64,000 nt of DNA from CAVXJN01 sp963762165 (lineage in GTDB: Bacteria > Pseudomonadota > Gammaproteobacteria > JASBUN01), in contig CAVXJN010000003.1 of the NCBI GenBank assembly GCA_963762165.1, positions 1,612,001-1,676,000 of the forward strand. Reading direction: 5' to 3'. A program made the translations under genes and the position numbers. Under the pieces are notes generated by a model. It was not told the origin of the DNA. It did no database searches and worked only from the letters and a program-made list of their open reading frames with translations. This document shows positions 1-9,077 of the stretch, one piece after another; position 1 is the stretch's first letter; every line of letters begins with the position of its first letter.

Positions 1-749
1 CGGCGTCGATGGCCGGAACACAATCGGTGTCCACGCTCGGTCCCGGAGATACGGTGAAGATCAATGTCTACAACCATCCGGACCTCGCGACCGAGGCCCA
101 GATATCGGAAAAGGGCACGATCAATTTCCCGTTGATCGGAGAAGTGAAAGTGCAGGGCCTGACCAAATCCCAGGCCGAAGACCGAATCGCACACGCGCTC
201 GACCGCGGTAAATACATTCCCAACCCGGAGGTCAACATTCTCGTGACCGAGCAACGCAGTCAGCAAGTTGCCGTGTTGGGGGAGGTGAAAAAGCCTGGAA
301 AATACGCAATCGTCGGAAACGGCAGTCTCACCGATATGCTTGCCGAGGCCGGTGGCGTGACGGAAAAAGGCGGCGATCAGGTGATGCTGCTGCGTCGGCA
401 ACCGTCCGGCGAGTTGAAACGCTATCGCGTCAACCTCGACAACCTGTTCAGCTCCGCTGGACAACCCAAGGACCCTCAGCTTGCTCCGAACGACATCCTG
501 TATGTCCCTGCGGCCCCGGTTTTCTACATCTATGGCGAAGTACGAAAGCCAGGTGCGTATCCGTTGGAACCGGGTCTTACGGTCCAGCAGGCGCTTTCGG
601 TCGGTGGCGGATTGACTGTGCGCGGCACGGAACGGGGACTACGGATCAATCGTGCAAACGATCACGGCAAAGTGCAGACACTGAGCGCCGACCTGACCAG
701 CGCGGTCAAGGCAGGTGACGTGGTGTACGTAAAAGAAAGCATCTTCTGA
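1..749 (+). CDS. epsE: Polysaccharide export protein EpsE (5' partial)
   Basis: Wza-type outer-membrane export protein. The reading frame is open to the window edge, so the signal peptide and true start lie upstream; the ATG at 9 is probably internal. What remains has the poly-export domain (LGPGDTVKINVY near the start, then INFPLIGEV) followed by two SLBB-type segments (VAVLGEVKKPGKY and FYIYGEVRKPGAY). It ends 37 bp before the EpsF gene and forms the usual EpsE-EpsF-EpsG export and chain-length trio of methanolan/PEP-CTERM-type exopolysaccharide loci. The family role, known from homologues, is the outer-membrane channel for the polymer. Confidence 0.88.
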   Translation, partial: ASMAGTQSVSTLGPGDTVKINVYNHPDLATEAQISEKGTINFPLIGEVKVQGLTKSQAEDRIAHALDRGKYIPNPEVNILVTEQRSQQVAVLGEVKKPGKYAIVGNGSLTDMLAEAGGVTEKGGDQVMLLRRQPSGELKRYRVNLDNLFSSAGQPKDPQLAPNDILYVPAAPVFYIYGEVRKPGAYPLEPGLTVQQALSVGGGLTVRGTERGLRINRANDHGKVQTLSADLTSAVKAGDVVYVKESIF

Positions 750-786
750 TCCGGCTTGGGGCTGGAATTAAAGTGGCGTTGTCGAA

Positions 787-2295
787 ATGAGCTTCCAACA
801 ATTGATGGCAATCCTGCGCGCAAGGCGGCGAATCATCGCGATTGCGGCTTTGTTGGGCCTGGGGGCTGCGGTCGTCGTGACCGCGTTGCTTCCGCCGCAA
901 TACCAAGCGGATGCCAGTCTGATGGTCGGCTATCGACAGGCGGCGACCGCCCCCGACGCGGGTGTTCCGGCGCCATTGTATGGAGGTTACGTCGCTACGC
1001 AGATGGACTTGGTAACCAGCCAGGCGGTCGCCGTCAAGGCCGTACGGGATCTCCACCTGCTGGACCGGAAGCAACGGCGAACCCGATACGACGCGGCCCT
1101 TGCTGGCCCAGGCGCCCCGCTGCATAAGATGTTCGCCCGACTACGCAACATATTCTCCGCGCGGGACGAGCACGCCGAACCTGGCGCGCGTGAGGTTCAG
1201 GAACAGATCTGGGCCGATCGCCTGCGACGCCAGATTCATACGAGTAACGGCAGTAACAGCAGCATCATCAATATCAGCTTCACTTCGGCGGACCCTCAAG
1301 TATCGAAACAAGTCGTAAATGCATTCGCGAAGGCATACCTCGATACATCGGTGGCATTGAGCGTTGATCCGGCCAAGGAGAACGCGGTCTGGTTTGACGA
1401 TCAGGTGCAGTCGCTGGGAAGGAACCTCGAGCAGGCTCAGGCGGAATTGTCCGATTACCAGCGCGAGCAGGGCATCGTTGCCACCGACGAGCGACTGGAT
1501 ACGGAACAGGCGAAGTTGATGGATTTGTCGTCGCAGCTCACGCAGGTTCAGGGCGAGGCCTACGACTTGAAGTCGAAGAAACAGCAGGCCGCGCGGTTCG
1601 CGGCCAGTGGTGGCAGCGCCGGCCTGATCCCGGACATGCTGTCGAACCCGATGGTGTTGCACCTGAAACAACAAATTGCCGAGCAGCAGTCAAAACTCAA
1701 CGAACTGTCCGGGCAGGTCGGGCCGAATTACCCGGCGTACAAGCAAGCCGTTGCGGAACTCGCGAGCCTCAAAAAACGCCTGTCGCATGAAATCAACACG
1801 GTATCCAGCAGCGTCAGCGCCAACGTCGCCGCGGTCGAGCAACGCGAAAAATCGCTGCAGAAGGCCGTTGCCGAGCAAAAGCGCAAGCTGCTCGATCTAC
1901 GGGCCAAACGCGATCACGTGCAGGTACTCAAGGCAAGGGTCGAAAACGCACAGCATGTTTATGACAACGCGCTTCAGAAAGTCTCGGCCGTGCGCATGGA
2001 AAGCCATAGCACGCAGAGCAACGTTTCGCTGGTGAATTCAGCGGTCGCACCGGCGAGCCCCTCTGGACCGAACGCGACCCGCAATGTAGCGCTTGGGGTG
2101 ATACTCGGTCTGGCGGTTGGAACCGGCATTGCACTTTGGCGCGAAGTACGCGAGCGCACTGTGCGTAGCGCGGACGATGTGCAAAGCGGCCTGGGTGTGC
2201 CGGTGCTTGCTGTGATCGGGAACGGATCGCGGCGACGCAAGCGTGGGCGACAGGCCCGCCTTGCCAGCGGTAATTCTATGATGGCAGTACGTTAA
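787..2295 (+). CDS. epsF: Chain length determinant protein EpsF (Wzz-type)
   Basis: Inner-membrane polysaccharide co-polymerase of 502 aa. A Wzz-like N-terminus with a first membrane segment (about residues 17-35, after RARRRIIAIA) is followed by a long periplasmic coiled-coil region (about 200-400, rich in Gln/Glu/Lys). A proline-containing second membrane segment near residue 430 (PASPSGPNATRNVALGVILG) and a short basic cytoplasmic tail complete it. There is no fused kinase domain; the kinase is the separate next gene, 14 bp downstream, as expected for EpsF/EpsG. Inferred role: setting polymer length together with EpsG. Confidence 0.9.
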   Translation: MSFQQLMAILRARRRIIAIAALLGLGAAVVVTALLPPQYQADASLMVGYRQAATAPDAGVPAPLYGGYVATQMDLVTSQAVAVKAVRDLHLLDRKQRRTRYDAALAGPGAPLHKMFARLRNIFSARDEHAEPGAREVQEQIWADRLRRQIHTSNGSNSSIINISFTSADPQVSKQVVNAFAKAYLDTSVALSVDPAKENAVWFDDQVQSLGRNLEQAQAELSDYQREQGIVATDERLDTEQAKLMDLSSQLTQVQGEAYDLKSKKQQAARFAASGGSAGLIPDMLSNPMVLHLKQQIAEQQSKLNELSGQVGPNYPAYKQAVAELASLKKRLSHEINTVSSSVSANVAAVEQREKSLQKAVAEQKRKLLDLRAKRDHVQVLKARVENAQHVYDNALQKVSAVRMESHSTQSNVSLVNSAVAPASPSGPNATRNVALGVILGLAVGTGIALWREVRERTVRSADDVQSGLGVPVLAVIGNGSRRRKRGRQARLASGNSMMAVR

Positions 2296-2309
2296 ACGGA
2301 GCCGCGCAC

Positions 2310-3248
2310 ATGACACGTATGTACAGGGACGAAACCGACGAGTCGAGCATCGTACGCATGATCGGCGATCGCCAGCTGGGGGACGGGCTCGTCCGAGACT
2401 CGATTCCGAGTCCGAACCTGATTGCCGACCGCAACATCGGCCAGATCCTGATCGATGCGGGAAAACTTCGGTCGCAAGACGTGGAGAAAGTGTTTTCCCT
2501 GCATCGAAAGCGAAAAATCCGCTTCGGCGAAGCTGCGGTGCGTTTGAAGCTCATCACCCATGACGATGTTCGATATGCGTTGGCGGTGCAGTTCGACTAT
2601 CCGACGTTCCCCCACGGTGGTCGAGGTCGTGTCGACCAGTTGGTGGTAGCCAGTGATCCGGAATCGGAAACGGCCGAAGCAGTGCGTGAGCTGCGCTCCG
2701 AGCTGTTGAATCGCTGGTTGGATCACGATCACGACACGCTCGCGCTCGTGAGCGCAAGCCCCGGGGTCGGCAGAAGCTTTCTCTCGGCGAATCTGGCTGT
2801 GGCATTTGCTCAATTGGGCGAGCGAACCCTGTTGATCGACGCAGATCTCCGAAGCCCGTCGCAACAGGAATATTTTCAGCTTGATAGCGGCGCTGGCCTG
2901 TCGACCGTCCTCGCCGGACGGCATTGGACCGAAACCATCCAGCCAATTGCGCATTTCGGGAATCTAAGCGTAATGCCCGCCGGCCCGGTTCCGCCGAACC
3001 CTTTGGAGCTGCTCGGGAGGACCGAGTTTCGAGTGTTGCTGGACGAAGTGCGGCGGGACTACGACGTCGTGTTGCTGGATACCCCGGCCGCTGGTCGGCG
3101 AGCCGATGCTCGCATAATCGCCGCGCGCTGTGGGAACGCCCTGGTGGTGGTAAAGACACATCAAGACCGCCTGGATGAACTGGATCAGTTCTGCGGTGCG
3201 GTGCGGGATTATGGCGCCCAGGTCGTGGGTGCGGTGATGAATCTGTAA
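2310..3248 (+). CDS. epsG: Chain length determinant tyrosine kinase-like EpsG
   Basis: BY-kinase-like cytoplasmic partner of EpsF, 312 aa. Residues about 40-105 resemble the small N-terminal domain of type II secretion ATPases (IGQILIDAGKL...), which is normal for EpsG. The P-loop domain follows: Walker A SPGVGRSF, Walker A'-like LLIDADLR and Walker B VLLDTPA. The Walker A lysine is replaced by Arg (R155); from memory this GxGRS form is common in EpsG proteins, so I do not read it as inactivation. The C-terminus lacks a tyrosine cluster. It closes the epsEFG block, 45 bp before gmd. Confidence 0.87.
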   Translation: MTRMYRDETDESSIVRMIGDRQLGDGLVRDSIPSPNLIADRNIGQILIDAGKLRSQDVEKVFSLHRKRKIRFGEAAVRLKLITHDDVRYALAVQFDYPTFPHGGRGRVDQLVVASDPESETAEAVRELRSELLNRWLDHDHDTLALVSASPGVGRSFLSANLAVAFAQLGERTLLIDADLRSPSQQEYFQLDSGAGLSTVLAGRHWTETIQPIAHFGNLSVMPAGPVPPNPLELLGRTEFRVLLDEVRRDYDVVLLDTPAAGRRADARIIAARCGNALVVVKTHQDRLDELDQFCGAVRDYGAQVVGAVMNL

Positions 3249-3293
3249 GCAAATTGTTTTCTGGACGAACTGCGCGGCAAGGAGCGGCGACTA

Positions 3294-4409
3294 ATGAAAA
3301 AAGCACTGATAACCGGCATCACCGGTCAGGACGGCGCGTACCTCGCCGAACTGCTGCTGCAAAAGGGATACGAGGTTCACGGGATCAAGCGAAGGGCGTC
3401 GCTATTCAATACCGACCGCATCGATCACTTGTATCAGGATCCGTCCGTCAAACAGCGCCGGTTTATTCTTCATTACGGCGATCTGACAGATACCAGTAGC
3501 TTGGTACGTGTCGTGCAGCAGGTGCAGCCGGATGAGATTTATAATCTGGCGGCGCAGAGTCATGTGGCGGTGTCGTTCGAAGAGCCGGAGTACACGGCGA
3601 ATTCAGACGCGCTCGGCACCTTACGGTTGCTGGAAGCAATGCGGATTCTGGGCCTCGAAAAGACCACCAAGTTCTATCAGGCGTCGACCTCGGAGCTGTT
3701 CGGAAAAGTCATGGAGACCCCGCAACGGGAGACCACGCCATTCTATCCGCGCAGTCCCTATGCGGCGGCCAAACTCTACGCTTACTGGATCACAGTGAAC
3801 TACCGCGAGGCGTACGGCATGTATGCGTGTAACGGTATTTTATTCAATCACGAGTCGCCGGTGCGCGGCGAAACGTTCGTGACTCGTAAGATCACGCGCG
3901 GTATAGCGCGGATCGTACTCGGGCTGCAGGATTGCCTTTATCTCGGGAATATGGATGCGAAGCGGGACTGGGGGCACGCCAAAGACTACGTCGAAATGCA
4001 GTGGCTGATGCTACAGCAGGAGAAGCCAGACGACTTCGTGATCGCCACCGGGCATCAGTACAGCGTCCGCGAGTTTGTGGACAAAGCGGCGGCAAGCCTC
4101 GGTGTGGCGTTGGAATGGCGCGGCCAAGGGGTCGATGAAGTCGCGGTGGTGACCAAAGCCGAACCGCGCTACGCACCTTCCTTGAGGCCGGGCAACGTTG
4201 TGGTGAGGGTCGATCCACGGTATTTCCGGCCCACCGAGGTGGAAACCCTGCTCGGCGATGCGACCAAAGCGCGTGAACGGCTCGGATGGACTCCGAAGAT
4301 TCCATTCGCGCAACTGGTATCGGAAATGATACGGGAGGATTTCGCGGTAGCGCGGCGGGATTGCCTGGTCCAGGAAAATGGTTTCAAGGTCTTGAACTAC
4401 CATGAATAG
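3294..4409 (+). CDS. gmd: GDP-mannose 4,6-dehydratase
   Basis: Converts GDP-D-mannose to GDP-4-keto-6-deoxymannose, the first step to GDP-L-fucose. The 371-aa length is typical for the extended SDR family. Visible are the NAD(P)-binding GITGQDGAYL at the N-terminus, the STSELFG active-site segment, the catalytic Tyr-x3-Lys in SPYAAAKLYAY, and the family signature MDAKRDWGHAKDYVE. A Shine-Dalgarno-like AAGGAG precedes the ATG. The last 8 bp overlap fcl, so the two are translationally coupled. The substrate is presumably supplied by manC further down the cluster. Confidence 0.95.
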   Translation: MKKALITGITGQDGAYLAELLLQKGYEVHGIKRRASLFNTDRIDHLYQDPSVKQRRFILHYGDLTDTSSLVRVVQQVQPDEIYNLAAQSHVAVSFEEPEYTANSDALGTLRLLEAMRILGLEKTTKFYQASTSELFGKVMETPQRETTPFYPRSPYAAAKLYAYWITVNYREAYGMYACNGILFNHESPVRGETFVTRKITRGIARIVLGLQDCLYLGNMDAKRDWGHAKDYVEMQWLMLQQEKPDDFVIATGHQYSVREFVDKAAASLGVALEWRGQGVDEVAVVTKAEPRYAPSLRPGNVVVRVDPRYFRPTEVETLLGDATKARERLGWTPKIPFAQLVSEMIREDFAVARRDCLVQENGFKVLNYHE

Positions 4410-5370
4410 GCCTATTTCGAGCGACGATCCGATCTTTGTGGCGGGCCACCGCGGCATGGTGGGTTCGGCCATAATTCGCAGGTTGAAAGCTGGTGGTTAC
4501 CGCAATCTGATTATCCGCACGCGAGATGAACTGGATCTGCGCAATCAGGGCGATGTGCGGCGGTTCGTGTCGCAAGTCAAGCCGGCATATGTGTTCATCG
4601 CTGCGGCCCGAGTCGGAGGCATTCTCGCCAACAGCACCCGGCCGGCCGAGTTTTTGTACGACAACTTGGCGCTGCAAACCAATCTGTTGCAGGCGGCGCA
4701 CGAAGCCGGCGTGGAGCGATTGCTGTTTCTGGGGTCGAGTTGCATCTACCCGCGCGAATGTCCGCAGCCGATCAAAGAAAGTTATCTTTTGAGCGGTCCG
4801 TTGGAGAAAACCAACGAAGCATACGCGGTGGCCAAAATCGCGGGTATCAAGTTGTGCGAAGCATACAATCGTCAACACGGTCGCCGCTACATCAGTGCTA
4901 TGCCCACCAATCTGTATGGCGCCAATGACAACTACGACCTCGCCAGCAGTCATGTGATTCCAGCTCTCATGCGCAAGGCCCATGAAGCCAAAGAGGCGGG
5001 GGCGCGAAGCATGAAAGTCTGGGGTACCGGAAAACCTCGCCGGGAATTTCTGCACGTGGACGATCTGGCGGACGCGTGCGTGTTCATTATGGAGAATGAC
5101 CTGGATCAGGCACTGTACAACGTCGGCGTCGGAGAGGATTTGCGCATCAGCGAATTGGCGGAACTTATTTGCGACGTGGTGGGCTACTCGGGCGCGTTGG
5201 AATTCGACCTCGACATGCCCGATGGAACGCCGCGCAAGTTGTTGGACGTTTCCAAATTGTCCGAGGCTGGATGGCGCGCACAAATCGGTTTGCGTGCGGG
5301 CCTGGAATCGACCTATCAGGACTTTCTCCTGCACGCGGTATCCCGTACGGGTCGGCGGGCACGCGGGTGA
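4402..5370 (+). CDS. fcl: GDP-L-fucose synthase
   Basis: Epimerase-reductase that turns the gmd product into GDP-L-fucose. The 322-aa protein has the NADP-binding GHRGMVGSAI, the GSSCIYP active-site segment and the catalytic Tyr-x3-Lys in YAVAKIAG, plus PTNLYG and DDLADACVF typical of WcaG/Fcl. It overlaps gmd by 8 bp and its TGA overlaps the GTG of the flippase (GTGA). The pair shows that the polymer probably contains fucose or another GDP-6-deoxyhexose-derived sugar. Confidence 0.95.
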   Translation: MNRPISSDDPIFVAGHRGMVGSAIIRRLKAGGYRNLIIRTRDELDLRNQGDVRRFVSQVKPAYVFIAAARVGGILANSTRPAEFLYDNLALQTNLLQAAHEAGVERLLFLGSSCIYPRECPQPIKESYLLSGPLEKTNEAYAVAKIAGIKLCEAYNRQHGRRYISAMPTNLYGANDNYDLASSHVIPALMRKAHEAKEAGARSMKVWGTGKPRREFLHVDDLADACVFIMENDLDQALYNVGVGEDLRISELAELICDVVGYSGALEFDLDMPDGTPRKLLDVSKLSEAGWRAQIGLRAGLESTYQDFLLHAVSRTGRRARG

Positions 5371-6719
5371 GAGCAGTGGGCGCCGCGACCATGACCGGGT
5401 TGATGGCGCGCGGGGCCGGTGCGATCCGCTCGCGCAGGGGGGCTGGCATGGCGCTCGCCGACCAGGCCGCGGTCAGCGCCAGCAATTTCCTGACCATATA
5501 TCTACTGGCCAGGTCCATGGCGCTGGAGGAGTTCGGGCTGTTCGTTCTCGGACAGACAACGTTGCTGCTACTGACCAGTCTGCACAACGCGCTGTTGGTC
5601 GAACCGCAAAACGTACTCGGCAGCCGCCTCGACCTACCACGGTATAAACAATTTCTCGGCGCCCTGACGCGCGCTCACGTGGTGCTGCTGATCTGCGTTC
5701 TCGGCGTTTCAATAGTGGCCGGAGCGGTCGCTTGGTCATTGGGCCTGTTTCGGGCGGCGTCGGTCGGCCTCGTGATCGGCGTCACCCTGGTTCCGTGGCT
5801 GGGCCAGGAGTTTGTGCGCCGCGCACTGTATGCCAGGAGCGAGGTGGCGGCCGCGTTGGTCAACGACGTGGTGTGCTATGGCCTGCAATTGGTAGCGGTG
5901 GTTTGGCTCGTGACCCAATCCGGTTCCGGCGGTCCGCTGACCGAACAGGCGCTCGCGGTGCTGGGCGGTTCTTCTCTGATAGCGGCGCTGTTCGGCGTGT
6001 TCCAATTGCGCCGCACGTTCGGGCCGGCCGGTTGGCACAGCACAGTTGCTGAGCGCCGTCGCATCGGGCACGACGTATGGGAGATCGGACGCTGGCTTCT
6101 AGGCCGTAACGCCGTAACTTGGTTGGGCACCAACGGGCACGCCTGGGTGGTTGCGTTGTTGTTGGGTCCAGTTGCCCTCGGCACCTATCGCGCCACCATA
6201 CATCTGGTCAACGTGATCAATCCGCTGCGTCAAGCAGCTCTCAACTACCTTCCGCCGCGTGCAAACCGGGTTTTCCATGGCAACGGCGTATCCGGCCTGG
6301 CCCATTGGGTGATACGCATCTCCGCCTTTCTGGGCGTGTCGCTGCTGCCGGCGCTGTTGATTCTGGTGCTGTGGCCGGATCGAATCCTTGGCTTCGCCTA
6401 CGGACAGAAGCTTTCCGGCCAGGGACTCGGCTTGGTGTTGGCGGCAGCGGCCACCGCCCAGGTATTGGCATTTCTGCGGTTTCCGATGGACGTGGCAGTG
6501 ATTGCCATGGGTGGTGCACGTCAGATGTTTTTCGTCAGTGTGATTCCGGTCCTGTTGCTGGCTAGCGTCGGCGTCGCGCTGATTCTGCATTTCGGAATAC
6601 TCGGTGTCGCACTGTCCTCCCTGGTGATCGCAATCACGTTGCTCGGTACCAGTTACGGAATATATAGGCGCAACGCCACACGACTGCCTGCTGATGGTGG
6701 GCAAATGGAGATGCAGTAA
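5367..6719 (+). CDS. Polysaccharide flippase (Wzx/MATE-like)
   Basis: Polytopic inner-membrane protein of about 450 aa with roughly twelve hydrophobic segments, consistent with a Wzx-type translocase moving lipid-linked repeat units to the periplasm. The frame extends further upstream inside fcl, but the GTG at 5367 forms a GTGA overlap with the fcl stop and is the most economical start; the ATG at 5391 is the alternative. The mature start (SRRGAGMALADQAAVSASNFLTI region) resembles flippases of eps clusters. The stop overlaps the next ATG (TAATG). Confidence 0.82.
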   Translation: MRAVGAATMTGLMARGAGAIRSRRGAGMALADQAAVSASNFLTIYLLARSMALEEFGLFVLGQTTLLLLTSLHNALLVEPQNVLGSRLDLPRYKQFLGALTRAHVVLLICVLGVSIVAGAVAWSLGLFRAASVGLVIGVTLVPWLGQEFVRRALYARSEVAAALVNDVVCYGLQLVAVVWLVTQSGSGGPLTEQALAVLGGSSLIAALFGVFQLRRTFGPAGWHSTVAERRRIGHDVWEIGRWLLGRNAVTWLGTNGHAWVVALLLGPVALGTYRATIHLVNVINPLRQAALNYLPPRANRVFHGNGVSGLAHWVIRISAFLGVSLLPALLILVLWPDRILGFAYGQKLSGQGLGLVLAAAATAQVLAFLRFPMDVAVIAMGGARQMFFVSVIPVLLLASVGVALILHFGILGVALSSLVIAITLLGTSYGIYRRNATRLPADGGQMEMQ

Positions 6720-7930
6720 TGAGCGCCCATCAAGAAAATGCAGCACCAGCGCGGAGACTGCGGATCGCAGTGTTCGGTGAATGGGGCGAGACCAACCTCG
6801 GTGACTGGGCGATTTACCACGGAGTAGCGGAATTTTTTTCCGCTCCGGGTACGATCGTCGACGCCTATCGATGCGGCGCCCTGCGGCCATTCGAGTTTCC
6901 GACTTCGCAGCCGTCGTCAAGTGTCGGCGTCGCGCCGAACCGGCCCGCACTCGGGTCGCGCTCCGGCAACCATGTTGCCTTTCAATTGTTGAAGCGTTCG
7001 GTGCGTGGCTTGCGCCAGGAATGGCTGGTGCGTCGGCTGATGCCGCGGCTGGCGCAGGCGGATCTGGTGTGCGTCGGCGGAGGCGCCTTGCTCTGTGACC
7101 GAAATCTCCATTTCCCGCAGTCGTTGGTGGCGATCGCCCGAGCCGTGCAGGCGCTGCGCAAACCGATGTGGTGTCTCGGTTGCAGCGTGGACGGCGAATG
7201 GACGCCGCGCGGGCAGCAGATGATCCTCGAGTTCCTGGAAAGCTGTGACGCAATCGCCGTGCGTGACGTAGCCACTGCGAAACGCCTCGCCAGCGCGACC
7301 GGCAGACAGGTGCCGGTGTTCGGAGACTTCGCCTTGCCGTCTCGGCCCAGTGTCCGGAGTCCGGCCGCGGCCAGGCGTTTCGTGCTGGGCATCAACGTGT
7401 CCCAGATTCCGGCGCCGTGGGACCACCACCAAAAACGCTATGAAGAGGCCCTGGTGGCAATTGCGCGTCGATTTTTGCTGGAAACCGAGCGCAAACCGGA
7501 GATCGTGCTGTTTACGACGGGTACTCCACAAGATGATGCGCCACTTGCTCGCGTTCACGAGTGTCTGACGGCATTCGGCACGGTTGCGGTCACGCCGACC
7601 AGCTTGGAGGAACTGCATGCTGTGCTGGACGAAAGCGAGATCGTTATCGCAACCCGTCTGCACGCCGCGATCGTATCGTTGGCTCGCGGGCGTCCGGTCC
7701 TGGGATTTTCTCCATCGCCAAAAATCGGCAGTTTCTTTGCGAGCGTAGGACTGGATGAGTTTTTTCTACAAATCCCGGATGCCGGCGAAATGGATCTGAT
7801 TGCGAAAATTGCCGCTCGCAATTCGCTCGATCAGCAATGGCAGCGTATGGACCAGTCGCAATGCTGGAGTACGAGACGGGAACTTTTGGACCGGTTGCAG
7901 CAATTGGGCAACCGCAGCATGGCGTCTTAA
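6719..7930 (+). CDS. Polysaccharide pyruvyltransferase family protein
   Basis: 403-aa protein of the polysaccharide pyruvyltransferase fold. The N-terminal FGEWGETNLGDWAIYHG matches the GxxNxGDxAI signature of this family. A central VCVGGGALLCD, then WCLGCSVDGEW, and a late ATRLHAAIVSLARGRPVLGF (the conserved RxHA...P...) complete it. Known members add ketal pyruvate to sugars from phosphoenolpyruvate, giving the polymer negative charge; others have diverged to other transfers, so the exact donor is inferred. It starts on the stop codon of the flippase. Confidence 0.83.
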   Translation: MSAHQENAAPARRLRIAVFGEWGETNLGDWAIYHGVAEFFSAPGTIVDAYRCGALRPFEFPTSQPSSSVGVAPNRPALGSRSGNHVAFQLLKRSVRGLRQEWLVRRLMPRLAQADLVCVGGGALLCDRNLHFPQSLVAIARAVQALRKPMWCLGCSVDGEWTPRGQQMILEFLESCDAIAVRDVATAKRLASATGRQVPVFGDFALPSRPSVRSPAAARRFVLGINVSQIPAPWDHHQKRYEEALVAIARRFLLETERKPEIVLFTTGTPQDDAPLARVHECLTAFGTVAVTPTSLEELHAVLDESEIVIATRLHAAIVSLARGRPVLGFSPSPKIGSFFASVGLDEFFLQIPDAGEMDLIAKIAARNSLDQQWQRMDQSQCWSTRRELLDRLQQLGNRSMAS

Positions 7931-7939
7931 GGATTTCGG

Positions 7940-9076
7940 ATGAACTTCTATCTTTACCTGAAACATTTTCCCAGCGATGCAGGACCGTTACGGGTCGGCA
8001 CCTCGAAAGCTGTGCACGGATTGGCGTCAGGATTGGCGGCTTGCGGTGCGCAGGTATCGGTCCTGTGCGAAGGAGACGAACGGGTGTCGTTCAGATCCGC
8101 CGCCGGGTATGACGTGGAGTGCTTCCACAACTCCGGTGCCTACCGTTCGTTTCGTGTGGCGCGTCAATTGCAGACATTTATTCAGGACACCGTCGACCGG
8201 GCATCGCTTGTCATTTTGAACGGCATATTCCACCCGGCGGTTTCCGGAATGTCCAGACTGCTGAGGCAGTGCGGTCTGCCCTATGTGATGGCGCCTCACG
8301 GCGCTTACGATCGACCCGTATTTCAACGCAACGCCCACCTGAAGTGGCCGTACTGGTATGCCTTCGAAAAGCCGGCGTTGCGCAACGCGTTGGCGATTCA
8401 GGTGCTGGACGAACGCCAAGACAAGTGGACCGCGTGCAGAGGCATTCGCACCCCCAGCGTCGAAGTGCCGAATGGTTTCGCAACGGAAGATCTCTATCCC
8501 GAGTCGCGCCTGCGCTGGAGCGGCCACGGTCGCGTCAGGCTTTTGTTCTGGGGACGTATGCACACGCAACAAAAGGGCCTCGACCTGCTGTTGGATGCGG
8601 TTGCGGCGCTGTCCGCAACAGTACCTACCGAACTCACGGTGCAGGGGCCGGACTGGCACGGAGAAAAACTGAGTCTCATGCGGCGCGCAACGCGGCTGAG
8701 AATCGATGGCATAACCCGTTTTCTCGATCCCGACTTCGATACGCCGCCGCCTGAGGTGATGAGCGAATACGACATTTTATGTATGCCGTCGCGCTACGAA
8801 GGATTCGGCTTAGCGGCGCTGGAGGGAATGCTTGCCGCCCGTCCGCTGTTGGTGAGCGAACCGTCGGGCATCGCGAGACATGTTCTGGCGAGCGGCTGCG
8901 GCTTGGTGGTGAAGCCGAACAAGAACGCCGTCGAGGAAGGTTTGGAGCAGCTTGTGCAACGCCGCTCGGAATGGCGCGACATGGGTTGCCGCGGGCGCGA
9001 GTATGCGCTGCAGACCTTGAACTGGAACGCGATCGCGCGCGCCGCGCTCGATCGCTATCAGGCACTGGTGGACTGA
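7940..9076 (+). CDS. Glycosyltransferase family 4 (GT-B fold)
   Basis: 378-aa GT-B glycosyltransferase. Visible are an N-terminal acceptor domain (GPLRVGTSKAVHGLASGLAA), APHGAYDRP, and a C-terminal GT1/GT4 donor domain with LLFWGRMHTQQKGLDLLLDA and MPSRYEGFGLAALEGMLA containing the E-x7-E nucleotide-sugar motif. It probably adds one sugar of the exopolysaccharide repeat unit at the cytoplasmic membrane face; donor and linkage cannot be read from the sequence. It lies 9 bp after the pyruvyltransferase gene, preceded by an AAGGA ribosome-binding site. Confidence 0.86.
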   Translation: MNFYLYLKHFPSDAGPLRVGTSKAVHGLASGLAACGAQVSVLCEGDERVSFRSAAGYDVECFHNSGAYRSFRVARQLQTFIQDTVDRASLVILNGIFHPAVSGMSRLLRQCGLPYVMAPHGAYDRPVFQRNAHLKWPYWYAFEKPALRNALAIQVLDERQDKWTACRGIRTPSVEVPNGFATEDLYPESRLRWSGHGRVRLLFWGRMHTQQKGLDLLLDAVAALSATVPTELTVQGPDWHGEKLSLMRRATRLRIDGITRFLDPDFDTPPPEVMSEYDILCMPSRYEGFGLAALEGMLAARPLLVSEPSGIARHVLASGCGLVVKPNKNAVEEGLEQLVQRRSEWRDMGCRGREYALQTLNWNAIARAALDRYQALVD

Positions 9077-9077
9077 C

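Noticed and set aside
5169..5366. Upstream extension of the flippase inside fcl
   Set aside because: It would overlap fcl by 200 bp with non-membrane, low-complexity sequence; the GTG overlapping the fcl stop is a better start.
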